Positions 1-5,831 are shown, counted from the first letter of the stretch. The stretch: 7,046 bases of DNA from Desulfotomaculum sp. (GCA_012961725.1 DTYU01000014.1:1-7046); one strand, 5' to 3'. Translations and numbers: made by a program. Notes: generated from the sequence alone by a model not told the origin.

Positions 1-10
1 CATAAAGAAC

Positions 11-40
11 AGAATAAAGAGAAAAAGATACAAGAGTCAA
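11..40 (-). promoter_or_regulatory. Possible promoter for the next gene beyond the window
   Basis: On the minus strand a -35-like TTGACT (35-40) is followed after 18 bases by a -10-like TATTCT (11-16), which would start transcription near position 4 and run out of the window. The tract is A-rich on the plus strand and carries a direct repeat AAGAGTCAAA at 32-41 and 47-56, so there is a second TTGACT copy. In related Firmicutes the genes after sigH are translation or secretion genes such as rpmG, secE or tuf, which would suit a promoter here. The -10 matches only four of six consensus bases, so this is a weak call. Confidence 0.25.
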
Positions 41-86
41 AAGCAAAAGAGTCAAATAGTATCTTAGACTACCTCGCCTCACAAAT

Positions 87-128
87 CCCTTCCCCTGATT
101 CCTGCTTCCGACTTCTAACCTCTGACCT
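87..128. repeat. Degenerate 7-base tandem repeat, six units
   Basis: Six contiguous heptamers can be read on the plus strand: CCCTTCC, CCTGATT, CCTGCTT, CCGACTT, CTAACCT and CTGACCT. On the minus strand this gives a purine-rich AAGTCAG-like unit. The block lies just downstream of the tRNA-Thr gene. No reading frame or strong hairpin accounts for it. It resembles the short degenerate intergenic repeats seen in some Peptococcaceae-type genomes, but that link is from general impression and was not tested. Confidence 0.6.
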
Positions 129-135
129 CCGTTAT

Positions 136-210
136 TGGAGCTGGGGATGGGATTTGAACCCACAACCTGCTGATTACAAGTCAGCTGCTCTGCCGTTGAG
201 CTACCCCAGC
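136..210 (-). tRNA. trnT: tRNA-Thr (anticodon TGT)
   Basis: The minus strand folds into a complete 75-nucleotide tRNA. It has a 7-bp acceptor stem GCTGGGG/CCCCAGC (204-210 with 140-146), a D stem GCTC/GAGC, an anticodon stem GCTGA/TCAGC around the loop CTTGTAA, a five-base variable loop, and a T arm with loop TTCAAAT closed by a 5-bp stem that includes one G-U pair. The anticodon TGT (176-178) reads the threonine codon ACA. The discriminator base is T, and the 3' CCA is encoded at 136-138. The gene lies downstream of sigH behind its own promoter. No clear terminator follows it. Confidence 0.97.
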
Positions 211-220
211 GCGCTTTCTC

Positions 221-249
221 ATTATAGAATAAGCCGCTGTCGCCGTCAA
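221..249 (-). promoter_or_regulatory. Sigma-A type promoter of tRNA-Thr
   Basis: On the minus strand TTGACG (244-249) is separated by exactly 17 bases from a perfect TATAAT (221-226). Transcription should start near position 214, only about four bases before the mature tRNA 5' end at 210. Its hexamers and spacing are the same as those of the sigH promoter at 999-1027. Confidence 0.85.
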
Positions 250-277
250 GCGCCAAACAAGTCCCGCCAAAATTTTT

Positions 278-298
278 AAGGGGGTTACCCCCCTTTTT
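278..298. terminator. GC hairpin after sigH, possible intrinsic terminator
   Basis: A 7-bp stem AAGGGGG/CCCCCTT (278-284 with 289-295) closes a four-base loop just past the sigH stop codon. A run of five T on the plus strand (294-298) follows the stem in the plus direction. For the minus-strand sigH transcript, the hairpin is preceded by five A and followed by TTAAAAATTTT, so the U-tract is split. It probably marks the end of the sigH transcript, because the tRNA-Thr promoter lies right behind it, but its efficiency in the minus direction is uncertain. Confidence 0.5.
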
Positions 299-302
299 AG
301 AC

Positions 303-950
303 TCAGTTTTCTCTCTTTTCAAGGTAGCGTTCAAGTTTTCGCTTCACCCGCTGCAGCGCGTTATCGATCGATTTGACGTGCCTTCTCAGATCCTCTGCGA
401 TCTCCTGGTACGACTTCCCGTTGAGGTACGAGATTAAGACCTTTCTTTCCAAAGCGCTCAGAAGCTCGCCAATCTGATCTTCTATATTGTCAAACGCTTC
501 CCGGCTGATGATCAGCTCCTCCGGATCGGTAAGCCTGGCTCCCGAAACGACATCCAACAGAGTCCGGTCGGAATCTTCCTCATAAATCGGCTTATTCAAA
601 GAAATGTATGAGTTCAAAGGGATGTGTTTCTGCCTGGTCGCGGTCTTAATAGCGGTGATGATCTGTCTGGTGATACACAACTCTGCAAAAGCCCGGAATG
701 ATGAGAGCTTGTCTAAACGGAAATCCCGTATGGCCTTGTAAAGCCCTATCATTCCTTCCTGGACGATATCCTCGCGGTCGGCACCAATGAGGAAATAGGA
801 GCGTGCCTTTGCCCGGACAAAATTCTTATACTTATTAATCAGAAACTCCTGGGCCTCAATGTCGCCCTCCCTTGCGAATTCTACGATCTCCTCGTCCTGC
901 ATTACGTCATATGCTGGGCAAACCTGCCGGCTCAAGCCGCTGAGGCTCAA
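303..950 (-). CDS. sigH: RNA polymerase sigma factor SigH (sporulation / transition state)
   Basis: Sigma-70 family factor that directs RNA polymerase to early sporulation, competence and stationary-phase promoters in Firmicutes. The sequence closely follows Bacillus SigH. Counting from the start chosen here, the region 2 core lies at about residues 40-110 (NFVRAKARSYFLIGADREDI, then QEGMIGLYKAIRDF and the RQIITAIKTATRQKHIPLNS stretch), and the region 4 helix-turn-helix is at about 175-210 (SYQEIAEDL, RHVKSIDNALQRVKRKLERYL). The frame stays open to a GTG at 998, which would give 231 residues. I chose the TTG at 948-950 (215 residues, near the family's usual length) for two reasons: a GGGGGG ribosome site at 958-963 sits seven bases upstream, and a near-consensus promoter would start transcription at about 992, downstream of that GTG. 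An ATG at 900-902 is possible but lacks a ribosome site. Identity is near certain; the start is inferred. Confidence 0.96.
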   Translation of the reverse strand: MSLSGLSRQVCPAYDVMQDEEIVEFAREGDIEAQEFLINKYKNFVRAKARSYFLIGADREDIVQEGMIGLYKAIRDFRLDKLSSFRAFAELCITRQIITAIKTATRQKHIPLNSYISLNKPIYEEDSDRTLLDVVSGARLTDPEELIISREAFDNIEDQIGELLSALERKVLISYLNGKSYQEIAEDLRRHVKSIDNALQRVKRKLERYLEKREN

Positions 951-957
951 CCTATCG

Positions 958-963
958 CCCCCC
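958..963 (-). promoter_or_regulatory. Ribosome binding site that decides the sigH start
   Basis: The minus strand shows GGGGGG seven bases before the TTG at 948-950. It can pair with the CCUCC end of 16S rRNA if one G-U pair is allowed. The upstream GTG at 996-998 has no purine-rich site in front of it, only the -10 element. Confidence 0.5.
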
Positions 964-998
964 GATTCATATGGGTTGTCCAAGAACCGCTTTTTCAC

Positions 999-1027
999 AT
1001 TATAACTAACAGGTCAAAGAGCGTCAA
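999..1027 (-). promoter_or_regulatory. Sigma-A type promoter of sigH
   Basis: On the minus strand TTGACG (1022-1027) is followed by a 17-base spacer and a perfect TATAAT (999-1004). Transcription is predicted to begin near 992. It lies in the gap after yacP, so sigH can be expressed independently of the upstream genes, as in Bacillus, where sigH has a sigma-A promoter. No AbrB or Spo0A site could be identified with confidence. The -10 directly abuts the GTG that opens the longest sigH frame. Confidence 0.85.
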
Positions 1028-1054
1028 GGTGAAAAAATAAATACAGACTTGCAT

Positions 1055-1561
1055 CTATCCTTTGCCCTGCCGCCATTTCGACAAAACGGTTTTGATGTCT
1101 TCTGCCAACCGGCTTTCGATATAGTCATCGGCAGGACGCGATGCCGTAGGAACCTGGTCCTGATGGCGCTGAATAACCGCATTAACCTCGGCATCAAACT
1201 CTTTGGGAGTCACCCTGAGCGCCCCGTAGCCAAGCGCCAACCGCTGTTCCGCCCAATCAGCGGTGACCACGGAAATGATAAACCGGTCCGATAACTGAGC
1301 GCATAGGCGTTCAATCACGGTGTCCGCTGCTTCTCCCTCGGCTGTAAAGATAACCGTCAATCCGCCCCGGTTCTCGGCATGCTCCTTGCCGCCCTTGACG
1401 CGGTAAGCATCAAACACCACCACAACCTCCACACCGGCTAAGACAGCATACTGAAGCAGTTGGTTGAGCAGGCGTTCGCGGGCATGAGCCAGGTCTACCT
1501 GTTTGCCTGCAGCCTGCGTAAAAATCATGTTGTAACCGTCAACGATTATTATTTCCCGCAT
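1055..1561 (-). CDS. yacP: YacP/Rae1 family NYN-domain ribosome-associated endoribonuclease
   Basis: Small cytoplasmic PIN-like (NYN) nuclease. The Bacillus homologue Rae1 cleaves mRNA in the ribosomal A site. The 168-residue protein matches the usual length of about 170. The N-terminal strand ends in VDGYN (Asp8), and further acidic residues fit a metal-binding site: FDAY (Asp51), EGEAADTVIE (Asp80) and TADWAEQ (Asp102). I chose the ATG at 1559-1561 because family members begin a few residues before the VDGYN motif. An upstream TTG at 1610-1612 would add 17 residues encoded entirely within rlmB. The gene overlaps the end of rlmB by 23 bases without a strong ribosome site, so translational coupling is likely. 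It keeps its conserved place between rlmB and sigH. Confidence 0.9.
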   Translation of the reverse strand: MREIIIVDGYNMIFTQAAGKQVDLAHARERLLNQLLQYAVLAGVEVVVVFDAYRVKGGKEHAENRGGLTVIFTAEGEAADTVIERLCAQLSDRFIISVVTADWAEQRLALGYGALRVTPKEFDAEVNAVIQRHQDQVPTASRPADDYIESRLAEDIKTVLSKWRQGKG

Positions 1562-2288
1562 CGGCTCTGTAGCGTTGGCGGAATACCTCGTAGAGAACAA
1601 CCGCCGCTGCAACTGAAGCGTTAAGCGACGCTATCTTCCCGGACATTGGTATCCGCACCTTATAGTCGCACTCTTTCTGTATCGTCCGCCCAAGCCCGGC
1701 GGTCTCACCCCCGATTACGACAGCTATCGCACCCGTAAGCCGGACTTCCCATAATACCGCCGGGGCACCGGCTTCCGCGCCAACTATCCAAAAGCCTCTT
1801 TCTTTCAAACAACGGAGCGTTCGGGCGATGTTGGTTACCCGGGCGACCGGGACCTGCTCGACAGCCCCTGCGGCAGCCTTTGCCACCTCGCCGCTCAAAC
1901 CCGCCGCCCGCCGCGACGGAATAATCACACCGTCAACACCGGCAGCCGCAGCCGTCCGCAGGATGGCACCCAAGTTCCGGGGGTCCGTGATATGTGCGAG
2001 GACCACGAGAAGCGGCGGTTCTTCAGCTCCTACTAAGATATCGTCTACCGTCACGTATTCCTTAACCGCCGCGAAAGCTAAGTATCCTTGATGTACACCA
2101 CCGGAAGCAATCCTGTCGAGGGCCCGCCGGTCAACCAACTGCAGTCGTATGCCCCTGGCCGCTGCCAAACCCCTGATCTCACGAAATACCGGGCCGCCCA
2201 GCCCCCGCGCGATCAGGATCTTGTTCAGCGGCCGTCCGGATCTCAGCGCTTCCCGGATCGGGTGGCGCCCGTAAAGGATCTCGGTCAT
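1539..2288 (-). CDS. rlmB: 23S rRNA (guanosine-2'-O-)-methyltransferase RlmB (SpoU/TrmH family)
   Basis: SAM-dependent SPOUT methyltransferase that 2'-O-methylates a peptidyl-transferase-centre guanosine (G2251 in E. coli numbering). The 249-residue protein has the N-terminal L30e-like RNA-binding domain (about 1-75, opening ILYGRHPIREAL) and the C-terminal knotted catalytic domain. The three family motifs are visible: DPRNLGAILRTA with Asn105 and Arg111; VIGGETAGLG with Glu195; and IPMSGKIASLNASVAAAV at 213-230. The ATG at 2286-2288 is preceded by GGAGGAG at close spacing. The gene lies 98 bases after cysS and overlaps yacP. In Bacillus and many relatives mrnC sits immediately upstream, but it is absent here. 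Assignment to RlmB over other SpoU members rests on the N-terminal domain and gene order. Confidence 0.93.
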   Translation of the reverse strand: MTEILYGRHPIREALRSGRPLNKILIARGLGGPVFREIRGLAAARGIRLQLVDRRALDRIASGGVHQGYLAFAAVKEYVTVDDILVGAEEPPLLVVLAHITDPRNLGAILRTAAAAGVDGVIIPSRRAAGLSGEVAKAAAGAVEQVPVARVTNIARTLRCLKERGFWIVGAEAGAPAVLWEVRLTGAIAVVIGGETAGLGRTIQKECDYKVRIPMSGKIASLNASVAAAVVLYEVFRQRYRADAGNNNR

Positions 2289-2335
2289 CTCTCCTCCAAA
2301 GACTGAATTCCCAGTTTATCCCCTAAGCCTATACT

Positions 2336-2383
2336 CTTGCACCGTGCTCCCGTCTCTCCGTTTCACCATTTCACCGTCTCTCC
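2336..2383. repeat. Degenerate 8-base tandem repeat, six units, in the cysS-rlmB gap
   Basis: Six contiguous octamers on the plus strand: CTTGCACC, GTGCTCCC, GTCTCTCC, GTTTCACC, ATTTCACC and GTCTCTCC. The minus-strand consensus is roughly GGTGAAAC or GGAGAGAC. The array begins three bases after the cysS stop codon and ends about 50 bases before rlmB, so it fills the place where mrnC is normally found. No coding potential or hairpin explains it. Confidence 0.65.
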
Positions 2384-2386
2384 CCC

Positions 2387-3859
2387 TTACACTCTCTTCC
2401 ACCGTACTCCCTCGGGTGTGTCCTCCAAGACCACTCCCAACTCCCTCAGCCCTTCGCGGATGCGGTCCGCCGTTGTCCAGTCCTTCTTTTGCCGCGCCTC
2501 CTGGCGAACCGTGATTAGGAGTTGCAAAAGCCGCATAGCCAGATCGTCATCTTTGGCACCCTCGATATCCCAAGCGAGCGTAGTTTGTGTAGAAACACGC
2601 CGTTTGAAAACCGGTCTCCCGTCCCTTTCCGGAAAAATGCCCAAAACCCGGTTGAACCCGCAGAAAACCCCCATCGCCTTCTCCAGCGTCTCTTTGGACG
2701 GGAGCACCGCCGCATGGACCGAAATGTTGACCTCCCGGATTAAATCGAAACAGCAGGCCAGCGCACGCGCGGTGTTAAAATCGTCGTCCATGGCCGCCTT
2801 AAACTCTGACTCTATTACCGATAACCGCTCGTCTAACAGACCGTCTTCGCCTCTGCCGGGCAACGCCCTGCCGAGTGCCTCTGTCAGCAACTGGAAACAG
2901 GTTTCGAGTCGCTCAACGCTCCGTACCGAAGCCTCGATGTACTCCGGCGCATAATCCAGCGGACTTCGGTAGTGTGTACCGACAAGAAACATCCGTACCG
3001 CGGGCGCCGGGTAAAGCCGCAGTATGTCCCGGACCAGAAAAACGTTACCTATAGACTTGGACATCTTCTCCTGCCGGACGGTGATAAAGCCGTTATGCAG
3101 CCAGTACCTTGCAAAAGGCTCGCCGGTGGCCGCTTCAGACTGGGCTATTTCGTTTTCGTGGTGCGGGAAAATGAGGTCTGCACCGCCGCAGTGGATGTCG
3201 AAGTTGGTCCCTAAGTATTTCAGCGCCATCGCCGAGCACTCAATGTGCCAGCCGGGTCGTCCCCCTCCCCAGGGGCTGGGCCAGGTCGGTTCCCCCGGCT
3301 TCGCACTCTTCCACAGCGCAAAATCAAGCGGGTCAAGCTTGTTTGCTTCCGGTTCAACCCTTGCCCCTGCCAGCATCTCTTCCAAGCGGCGGCCGGACAG
3401 CTTTCCGTACTGCGGAAAGCGCCGCACGGAAAAATAGACGTCGCCGCCTGCCACGTAGGCGAACTCTCTCGCAATCAGCGTTTCGATCAGTGCAATAATC
3501 TCGGGAATGTGCTCCGAGACCTTGGGGTGGAGGTCGGCCCGGCGGACGTTTAAACCGTCTGCATCCTCGAAGTAAGCGCCGGTATATTTGCGGGCTAAGT
3601 CGTGCGGGTCCAGGCCTTCTTCTTTAGCCCTGTCGATGATCTTATCGTCCACGTCCGTAAAGTTTTGCACGAACTCCACCTTATAGCCGGAGTACTCCAA
3701 ATAACGGCGGATGGTATCGAAGACCACCAGCGCCCTGGCGTTCCCAAGGTGAATGTAGTTGTAAGTGGTCGGGCCGCATACATACATTGCCACCCGCCCC
3801 GGCTCACGCGTGACGAGCCTCTCTTTTTGCTTGGTCAAGGTGTTATAGAGCTCTATCAA
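2387..3859 (-). CDS. cysS: Cysteine--tRNA ligase (CysRS)
   Basis: Class I aminoacyl-tRNA synthetase that activates cysteine with ATP and charges tRNA-Cys in the cytoplasm. The 490-residue protein carries the HIGH-type signature HLGN at 37-40 (in YNYIHLGNAR) and KMSKS at 265-269. Zinc ligands expected for cysteine recognition are present: Cys28 (YVCGPT), Cys208 (HIECSA) and the FPHHENE segment at 231-237. The C-terminal anticodon-binding part ends with the typical WTTADRIREGLRELGV and LEDTPEGVRWKR stretch. It is about 25 residues longer than Bacillus CysS, mainly around 405-455. The start is TTG at 3857-3859, seven bases after GGAGG, and it overlaps the cysE stop codon by four bases (TTGA), indicating translational coupling between cysteine synthesis and its use in translation. 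Confidence 0.98.
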   Translation of the reverse strand: MIELYNTLTKQKERLVTREPGRVAMYVCGPTTYNYIHLGNARALVVFDTIRRYLEYSGYKVEFVQNFTDVDDKIIDRAKEEGLDPHDLARKYTGAYFEDADGLNVRRADLHPKVSEHIPEIIALIETLIAREFAYVAGGDVYFSVRRFPQYGKLSGRRLEEMLAGARVEPEANKLDPLDFALWKSAKPGEPTWPSPWGGGRPGWHIECSAMALKYLGTNFDIHCGGADLIFPHHENEIAQSEAATGEPFARYWLHNGFITVRQEKMSKSIGNVFLVRDILRLYPAPAVRMFLVGTHYRSPLDYAPEYIEASVRSVERLETCFQLLTEALGRALPGRGEDGLLDERLSVIESEFKAAMDDDFNTARALACCFDLIREVNISVHAAVLPSKETLEKAMGVFCGFNRVLGIFPERDGRPVFKRRVSTQTTLAWDIEGAKDDDLAMRLLQLLITVRQEARQKKDWTTADRIREGLRELGVVLEDTPEGVRWKRV

Positions 3860-4521
3860 GACCGATCCTCCCGGTTTGCTCTTGATTCAAGCTCCTGCAG
3901 CCGATTTTTCAACCCGGCGATTTCCTCCTCAAACCTCGCCAGCACCTCTGCCACCGGGTCGGGCAGAAGGTCGTGCCTCAAGTCAATCCCTTCACGTACC
4001 CGCTGGCCCTCCCGGACGACCACTCTCCCCGGAACGCCCACCACCGTGCAATCCCGCGGTACGGGTTTCAATACCACCGATCCTGCGCCGATCTTCGAGT
4101 TGTCCCCCACCGTAAAAGAACCTAAGACCTTGGCGCCCGCACTGATGACCACGTTGTCGCCGATGGTGGGGTGCCGCTTCCCCTTTTCCTTACCGGTTCC
4201 ACCCAGCGTCACTCCCTGATACAACGAGACGTTGTCCCCGATCTCCGTAGTCTCGCCGATGACCACGCCCATGCCGTGGTCAATGAAGAAGCCCCTGCCG
4301 ATTTTGGCGCCGGGATGGATCTCGATCCCCGTGAGAAAGCGCGCCAACTGGGAGATGAGACGCGCCATCAGGAAAAGCCGCCGCCTGTAAAAGCGGTGCG
4401 CCACCCGGTAAAACCAGACGGCGTGTATACCCGGATAGCAGAGGAGGACCTCGAGGGCGTTCTTCGCCGCGGGGTCACGCTCCATATAGACCTGTATGTC
4501 TTCTTTGAGCCGCCTAAACAC
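3856..4521 (-). CDS. cysE: Serine O-acetyltransferase CysE (EpsC type)
   Basis: Transfers acetyl from acetyl-CoA to L-serine, giving O-acetylserine for cysteine synthase. The 221-residue protein has an N-terminal helical region (about 1-65) and a left-handed beta-helix of hexapeptide repeats at about 66-165 (IHPGAKIG, GVVIGETTEIGDNV, GDNVVISAGAKVLG, GDNSKIGAGSVV). Catalytic candidates are His82 in DHGMG and His117 in KRHPTI, with Glu67 in the IEIHP segment. The tail at 190-215 is charged and predicted helical or coiled-coil. The start is GTG at 4519-4521 behind GGAGG. The gene has its own promoter at 4607-4612 and overlaps cysS by four bases. I saw no cysteine T-box leader; the roughly 80-base leader is too short for one. 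Confidence 0.97.
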   Translation of the reverse strand: MFRRLKEDIQVYMERDPAAKNALEVLLCYPGIHAVWFYRVAHRFYRRRLFLMARLISQLARFLTGIEIHPGAKIGRGFFIDHGMGVVIGETTEIGDNVSLYQGVTLGGTGKEKGKRHPTIGDNVVISAGAKVLGSFTVGDNSKIGAGSVVLKPVPRDCTVVGVPGRVVVREGQRVREGIDLRHDLLPDPVAEVLARFEEEIAGLKNRLQELESRANREDRS

Positions 4522-4525
4522 AACT

Positions 4526-4538
4526 CTCCTCCGGAGGA
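4526..4538 (-). promoter_or_regulatory. cysE ribosome binding site inside a palindrome
   Basis: The GGAGGAG site before the GTG start forms one half of the palindrome CCTCCGGAGG (4528-4537). In the minus-strand transcript the upstream CCT and flanking T residues can pair with the ribosome site as a short stem with a CCGG loop. The structure is small, so an effect on translation is only a possibility. Confidence 0.4.
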
Positions 4539-4570
4539 AATTACGGGGACACCGAAATTACGGGGACACC
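4537..4570. repeat. Perfect 17-base tandem repeat, two units, REP-like
   Basis: The plus-strand unit GAAATTACGGGGACACC occurs at 4537-4553 and again, identically, at 4554-4570, followed by ATACTAAATTT (4571-4581). The GGGGACACC-type sequence with this flank resembles ends of REP elements associated with IS200-like Y1 transposases in many bacteria. That comparison is from memory. No transposase is present. The repeat lies in the untranslated leader of cysE, between promoter and ribosome site. Confidence 0.6.
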
Positions 4571-4606
4571 ATACTAAATTTCTCTCAAGCGTCACATTTA
4601 GGACTA

Positions 4607-4635
4607 ATTATACCACTTTAATCTTCGGCTTGAAA
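4607..4635 (-). promoter_or_regulatory. Promoter of cysE-cysS
   Basis: On the minus strand there is an extended -10 element, TGG followed directly by a perfect TATAAT (4607-4612). A weak -35 candidate TTTCAA (4630-4635) lies 17 bases away. The extended -10 can compensate for the poor -35. The predicted start near 4600 gives an approximately 80-base leader containing the 17-base repeats. It lies in the 137-base gap after ispDF. Confidence 0.65.
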
Positions 4636-4658
4636 ACGCAAACGGAGCAAACCGGCGA

Positions 4659-5831
4659 TCAGACCAGTCGCAAAAGCACCACCGCGTACGCAGCGATCCC
4701 CTCCTCCCTGCCGGCAAAACCTAAACCCTCGGTTGTCGTTGCTTTAACGTTTACAAGGGATTGCGGGATCTCGATAACGCGTGAAACATTCAGCGTCATT
4801 TTGTCCAAAAAAGCAGCAAGCCGCGGTCTTTGTGCCACAATAACCGCGTCTACATTCACCACCGCAAAACCCCTCAGTGCCACCTCCTGCCGCACCCGGG
4901 AGAGAAGAACCAAACTTGAAATCCCCCTGTAGGCCTCCTCCGCCGGCGGGAAATGCCGTCCGATATCCCCCGCACCGGCCGCTCCTAATAATGCATCCAT
5001 TACTGCATGGCACAAAACATCGGCATCGGAATGGCCCTCAAGGCCCTCTTCAAATGGAATCTCTACACCGCCTAAAACAAGCGGGCGTCCTGGGACCAGG
5101 CGGTGCACGTCATAGCCGACTCCTACCCTCAGCGGTACTCCTTCGCCAATAATGGCCCTGGCAACCGCGAAATCCTCGGGCGTGGTGATTTTGATGTTTT
5201 CATCCCCGCCCTGGACCAGTTTAACCGGCACACCCATACGTTCCACCAGCACCGCGTCGTCGGTGCCGTAAAAACCCTCCTGCCGCGCCCGCCGGTGCGC
5301 CTCAAGCAAAAGCTCGAAGCGAAAGGCCTGCGGCGTCTGGGCAAGATATACGCCCTCCCGGGGCAAGGTCTGGGTGATCAAACCTGCGGGGTCAACCGTT
5401 TTCACTGTGTCCTTGGCCGGCACCGCAACCACCGCCGCGCCCCAGACAACCGCTGTCTCAATAGCCGCATCGATGTATCCAGGGCGGACAAGCGGGCGCA
5501 CGCCGTCGTGAACCACTACCACCTCCGGCGGGCTGGACAGGTGCTGGAGGCCGGCCCATACTGAGTCCTGACGGTGCCGGCCCCCGGGAACGACCGCGCC
5601 AACCTTCCGGTACCCGCCCGGTTCAATGATCTCCTGCCGGCAGTAGTCTTCCTCGCCCGGAGGCACCACCAGGACAACCTCTTGAATCCTTCCTATCCCT
5701 TCAAAAACGGTAAGCGTCCGGCTTATCACCGGGAGGCCTCCCAAAAGGCGGAACTGTTTCTTGGGGCCGCCTCCCATCCGGACGCTTTGGCCCGCAGCCA
5801 CTACAACCGCAGCAGAATCAACCAACCGCAT
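4659..5831 (-). CDS. ispDF: Bifunctional IspD-IspF (MEP cytidylyltransferase / MECDP synthase)
   Basis: Two MEP-pathway enzymes in one 390-residue chain. IspD (about 1-229) joins CTP to 2-C-methyl-D-erythritol 4-phosphate. IspF (about 235-390) cyclises the later diphosphate intermediate, releasing CMP. IspD signs are VVAAGQSVRMGGGPKKQF at 10-27, HDGVRP at 108-113, PAKDTVK at 138-144, TPQAF at 166-170 and ENIKITTPEDF at 211-221. IspF signs are the metal site DVH (Asp241, His243) with His275 in DVLCHAVMDA, GHSDAD at 266-271, and KATTTEGLGF at 363-372. The linker is only about six residues, and no stop or frameshift separates the domains. The ATG at 5829-5831 overlaps the upstream gene by 14 bases. 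GAGG is only three bases before it, so a TTG two codons downstream (nine-base spacing) is an alternative start. The skipped step, IspE, is not encoded in this window. Confidence 0.97.
   Translation of the reverse strand: MRLVDSAAVVVAAGQSVRMGGGPKKQFRLLGGLPVISRTLTVFEGIGRIQEVVLVVPPGEEDYCRQEIIEPGGYRKVGAVVPGGRHRQDSVWAGLQHLSSPPEVVVVHDGVRPLVRPGYIDAAIETAVVWGAAVVAVPAKDTVKTVDPAGLITQTLPREGVYLAQTPQAFRFELLLEAHRRARQEGFYGTDDAVLVERMGVPVKLVQGGDENIKITTPEDFAVARAIIGEGVPLRVGVGYDVHRLVPGRPLVLGGVEIPFEEGLEGHSDADVLCHAVMDALLGAAGAGDIGRHFPPAEEAYRGISSLVLLSRVRQEVALRGFAVVNVDAVIVAQRPRLAAFLDKMTLNVSRVIEIPQSLVNVKATTTEGLGFAGREEGIAAYAVVLLRLV

Noticed and set aside
1010..1030. Possible Spo0A or AbrB site near the sigH promoter (repeated TTGAC/TTTGAC)
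   Set aside because: The repeats do not match the Spo0A box well and AbrB has no sharp consensus, so the similarity is explained by the -35 element itself.
1562..1612. Longer yacP start at TTG 1610-1612
   Set aside because: The extra 17 residues are encoded entirely within rlmB, have no ribosome site, and precede the normal family N-terminus close to VDGYN.
2337..2954. Plus-strand open frame of 205 codons opposite cysS
   Set aside because: It lies antisense to the well-conserved 3' part of cysS and its translation has no recognisable domain and a composition typical of a shadow frame.
4638..4655. Two 9-base near-repeats GCAAACGGA and GCAAACCGG after ispDF
   Set aside because: Only two imperfect copies are present, with no inverted repeat to make a terminator, so chance is a sufficient explanation.
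4522..4658. Cysteine T-box riboswitch before cysE-cysS
   Set aside because: Only about 80 bases separate the likely transcript start from the start codon, and no T-box core motif or terminator/antiterminator pair is visible.
3602..4932. Long plus-strand open frames opposite cysS, cysE and ispDF
   Set aside because: They are antisense to clear conserved genes, have no convincing ribosome sites, and resemble no family. High GC in the third codon position of the real genes explains them.
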